A model generated the notes under the pieces. It was not told the DNA's origin. It did not search any database and saw only the letters and a list, made by a program, of their open reading frames with translations. Shown piece after piece: positions 56,057 to 64,000 of a DNA stretch of 64,000 nucleotides. The translations under genes and the position numbers were made by a program. Positions within the stretch are counted from its first letter, which is position 1; every line of letters starts with the position of its first letter. Source of the stretch: Paragorgia papillata (Eukaryota > Cnidaria > Anthozoa > Scleralcyonacea > Coralliidae); contig JAWNZC010000324.1 in the NCBI GenBank assembly GCA_035771165.1, forward strand, positions 254,001-318,000, in the 5' to 3' direction.

Positions 56057-56130
56057 GCTTGATTGCACTCCTACCAATATTATGCACAAATTTTGCATAA
56101 AATTAGGATAAGGAGTGCAATCGAGTATTT
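56057..56130. repeat. Short inverted repeat
   Basis: TTGATTGCACTCCTACCAAT and ATTAGGATAAGGAGTGCAAT form a hairpin around GCATAAAATT-rich sequence. Confidence 0.6.
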
Positions 56131-56731
56131 TTTACAATCTCTGATCAGATCTCATCTACATTAATTCATCCAAATTTAACCAAAATGGAGATGGTTGGTG
56201 CTTGATCTATGATCAATCTTTCCACAAACTTTCACGAAAACCTGTCGAGTATTTTGTGAGATATCCTGGTGACAGACAGACTCACAGACAAACAGACAGA
56301 GGTAAAAACATAACCTCCTGGCGGAAGTAATAAAATTGCAAACGAAAATTAAAGAGTGATGAAAATTTTTTGTCAACCACAAAAGATCTGCAGGAAACTG
56401 GATTTTCGCTTCTCAGTGCGCCGTTCAATTCCCTCCAATTTTTGGTTTCAGTACCATCCTAAGTTTATCTATGATCTCCATGATCTTCTAGCTGGCAATA
56501 ACATATACCAGAACACCCAGACAAAAGATCCTTAAAACACATCACTAGAAAAATATCCATATAATATAGACATGAGTTATATAATATCTAAAAAGAGAAT
56601 ACTTAGTTGAGAAAATATGCAGAGCCGAACAATTGGGAAAAAATGTTTACAAAAAGACAATTGAATATGGACAAAAAAACTAAACAAATAACCTAATAGA
56701 ATATTTTTGATGAAAAATGGCAAATATTCTG

Positions 56732-56737
56732 TTTATT
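56732..56737 (-). promoter_or_regulatory. Polyadenylation signal of the PDZ-LIM gene
   Basis: AATAAA on the minus strand about 90 nt after the stop codon at 56826. Confidence 0.55.
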
Positions 56738-56825
56738 TTCGATCCGTTCTGGATCCAAGATCATAGCTAATTGGTTAAATAATTATCCCCAGTCTTCCAA
56801 GAAGAGCGGAATCTGGTCTTCGGAG

Positions 56826-63883
<7,058 letters not shown>

Positions 63884-64000
63884 CTGTAATGAGATGAAAA
63901 CAAGTGATATTTCAGTAAGCGGAAGCTGGAATATCGCATTCAATCAAATGAAGCCAAGTAAAAAAATTAATAAAAGAAAGATCATAGTTCATCATAGTTC

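Overview
This is an AT-rich window of an animal nuclear genome. Every gene I could resolve is on the minus strand and is split by GT-AG introns. Repeats fill most of the remaining space. The protein families (an Mx/dynamin GTPase and an ALP/Enigma PDZ-LIM protein), the long introns and the crowd of inverted-repeat elements point to an invertebrate. A cnidarian, perhaps an anthozoan, is my best guess. That guess rests on repeats that look familiar from memory, not on a search.

Layout, left to right. (1) 1-8.2 kb holds three phase-compatible middle exons of a PDZ-LIM gene (8088-8236, 6505-6606, 2299-2623); both ends of the gene are missing. Its intron carries a complete hammerhead self-cleaving ribozyme at 3247-3289, inside a 276-bp retrozyme-like unit. 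A SINE nearby is split by a TTAA-flanked element. (2) 9.4-11.2 kb is a decayed LINE. (3) 12.5-17.3 kb is a partial paralogue of the Mx gene: exons 1 and 2 only, both open, followed by an abrupt loss of homology at the exon 2 donor. (4) 17.3-27.6 kb has a possible terminal exon (19238-19623), a broken ALK/LTK-like glycine-rich sequence and many MITEs. (5) 27.66-51.14 kb is a complete nine-exon Mx-like GTPase gene encoding 679 aa. Its introns contain large microsatellites, a 5'-truncated LINE, a roughly 20-bp satellite, nested MITEs and, in intron 1, an apparently intact 5.2-kb hAT transposon. That transposon encodes a 769-aa transposase with a canonical PCNA-binding (PIP) box. (6) 51.3-53.8 kb is a 2.5-kb element with 512-bp inverted arms, each holding a TATA box, ETS and YY1 motifs and a short first-exon-like ORF. 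(7) 54-56 kb has further MITEs and a non-autonomous hAT element. (8) 56.8-63.9 kb is the 3' half of a PDZ-LIM gene: the proline-rich exon and all three LIM domains, to the stop codon.

The first 2.7 kb and the last 3.0 kb are near-identical direct repeats about 61 kb apart, and both contain the same PDZ-LIM exon. The left gene fragment lacks exactly what the right one has, and the reverse, so each would be completed by sequence like that at the opposite edge. This suggests either a tandem duplication of about 61 kb or a haplotype/assembly duplication.

Mx proteins are innate-immune GTPases in vertebrates. The full gene and the GTPase-only fragment with different upstream sequence are the immune theme here. 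The rest of the window is mainly a record of nested transposition: hAT-type elements with 8-bp (or 5-bp) duplications, TTAA-flanked foldbacks, TAA-flanked Harbinger-like MITEs, tRNA-derived SINEs, LINE fragments and a retrozyme.
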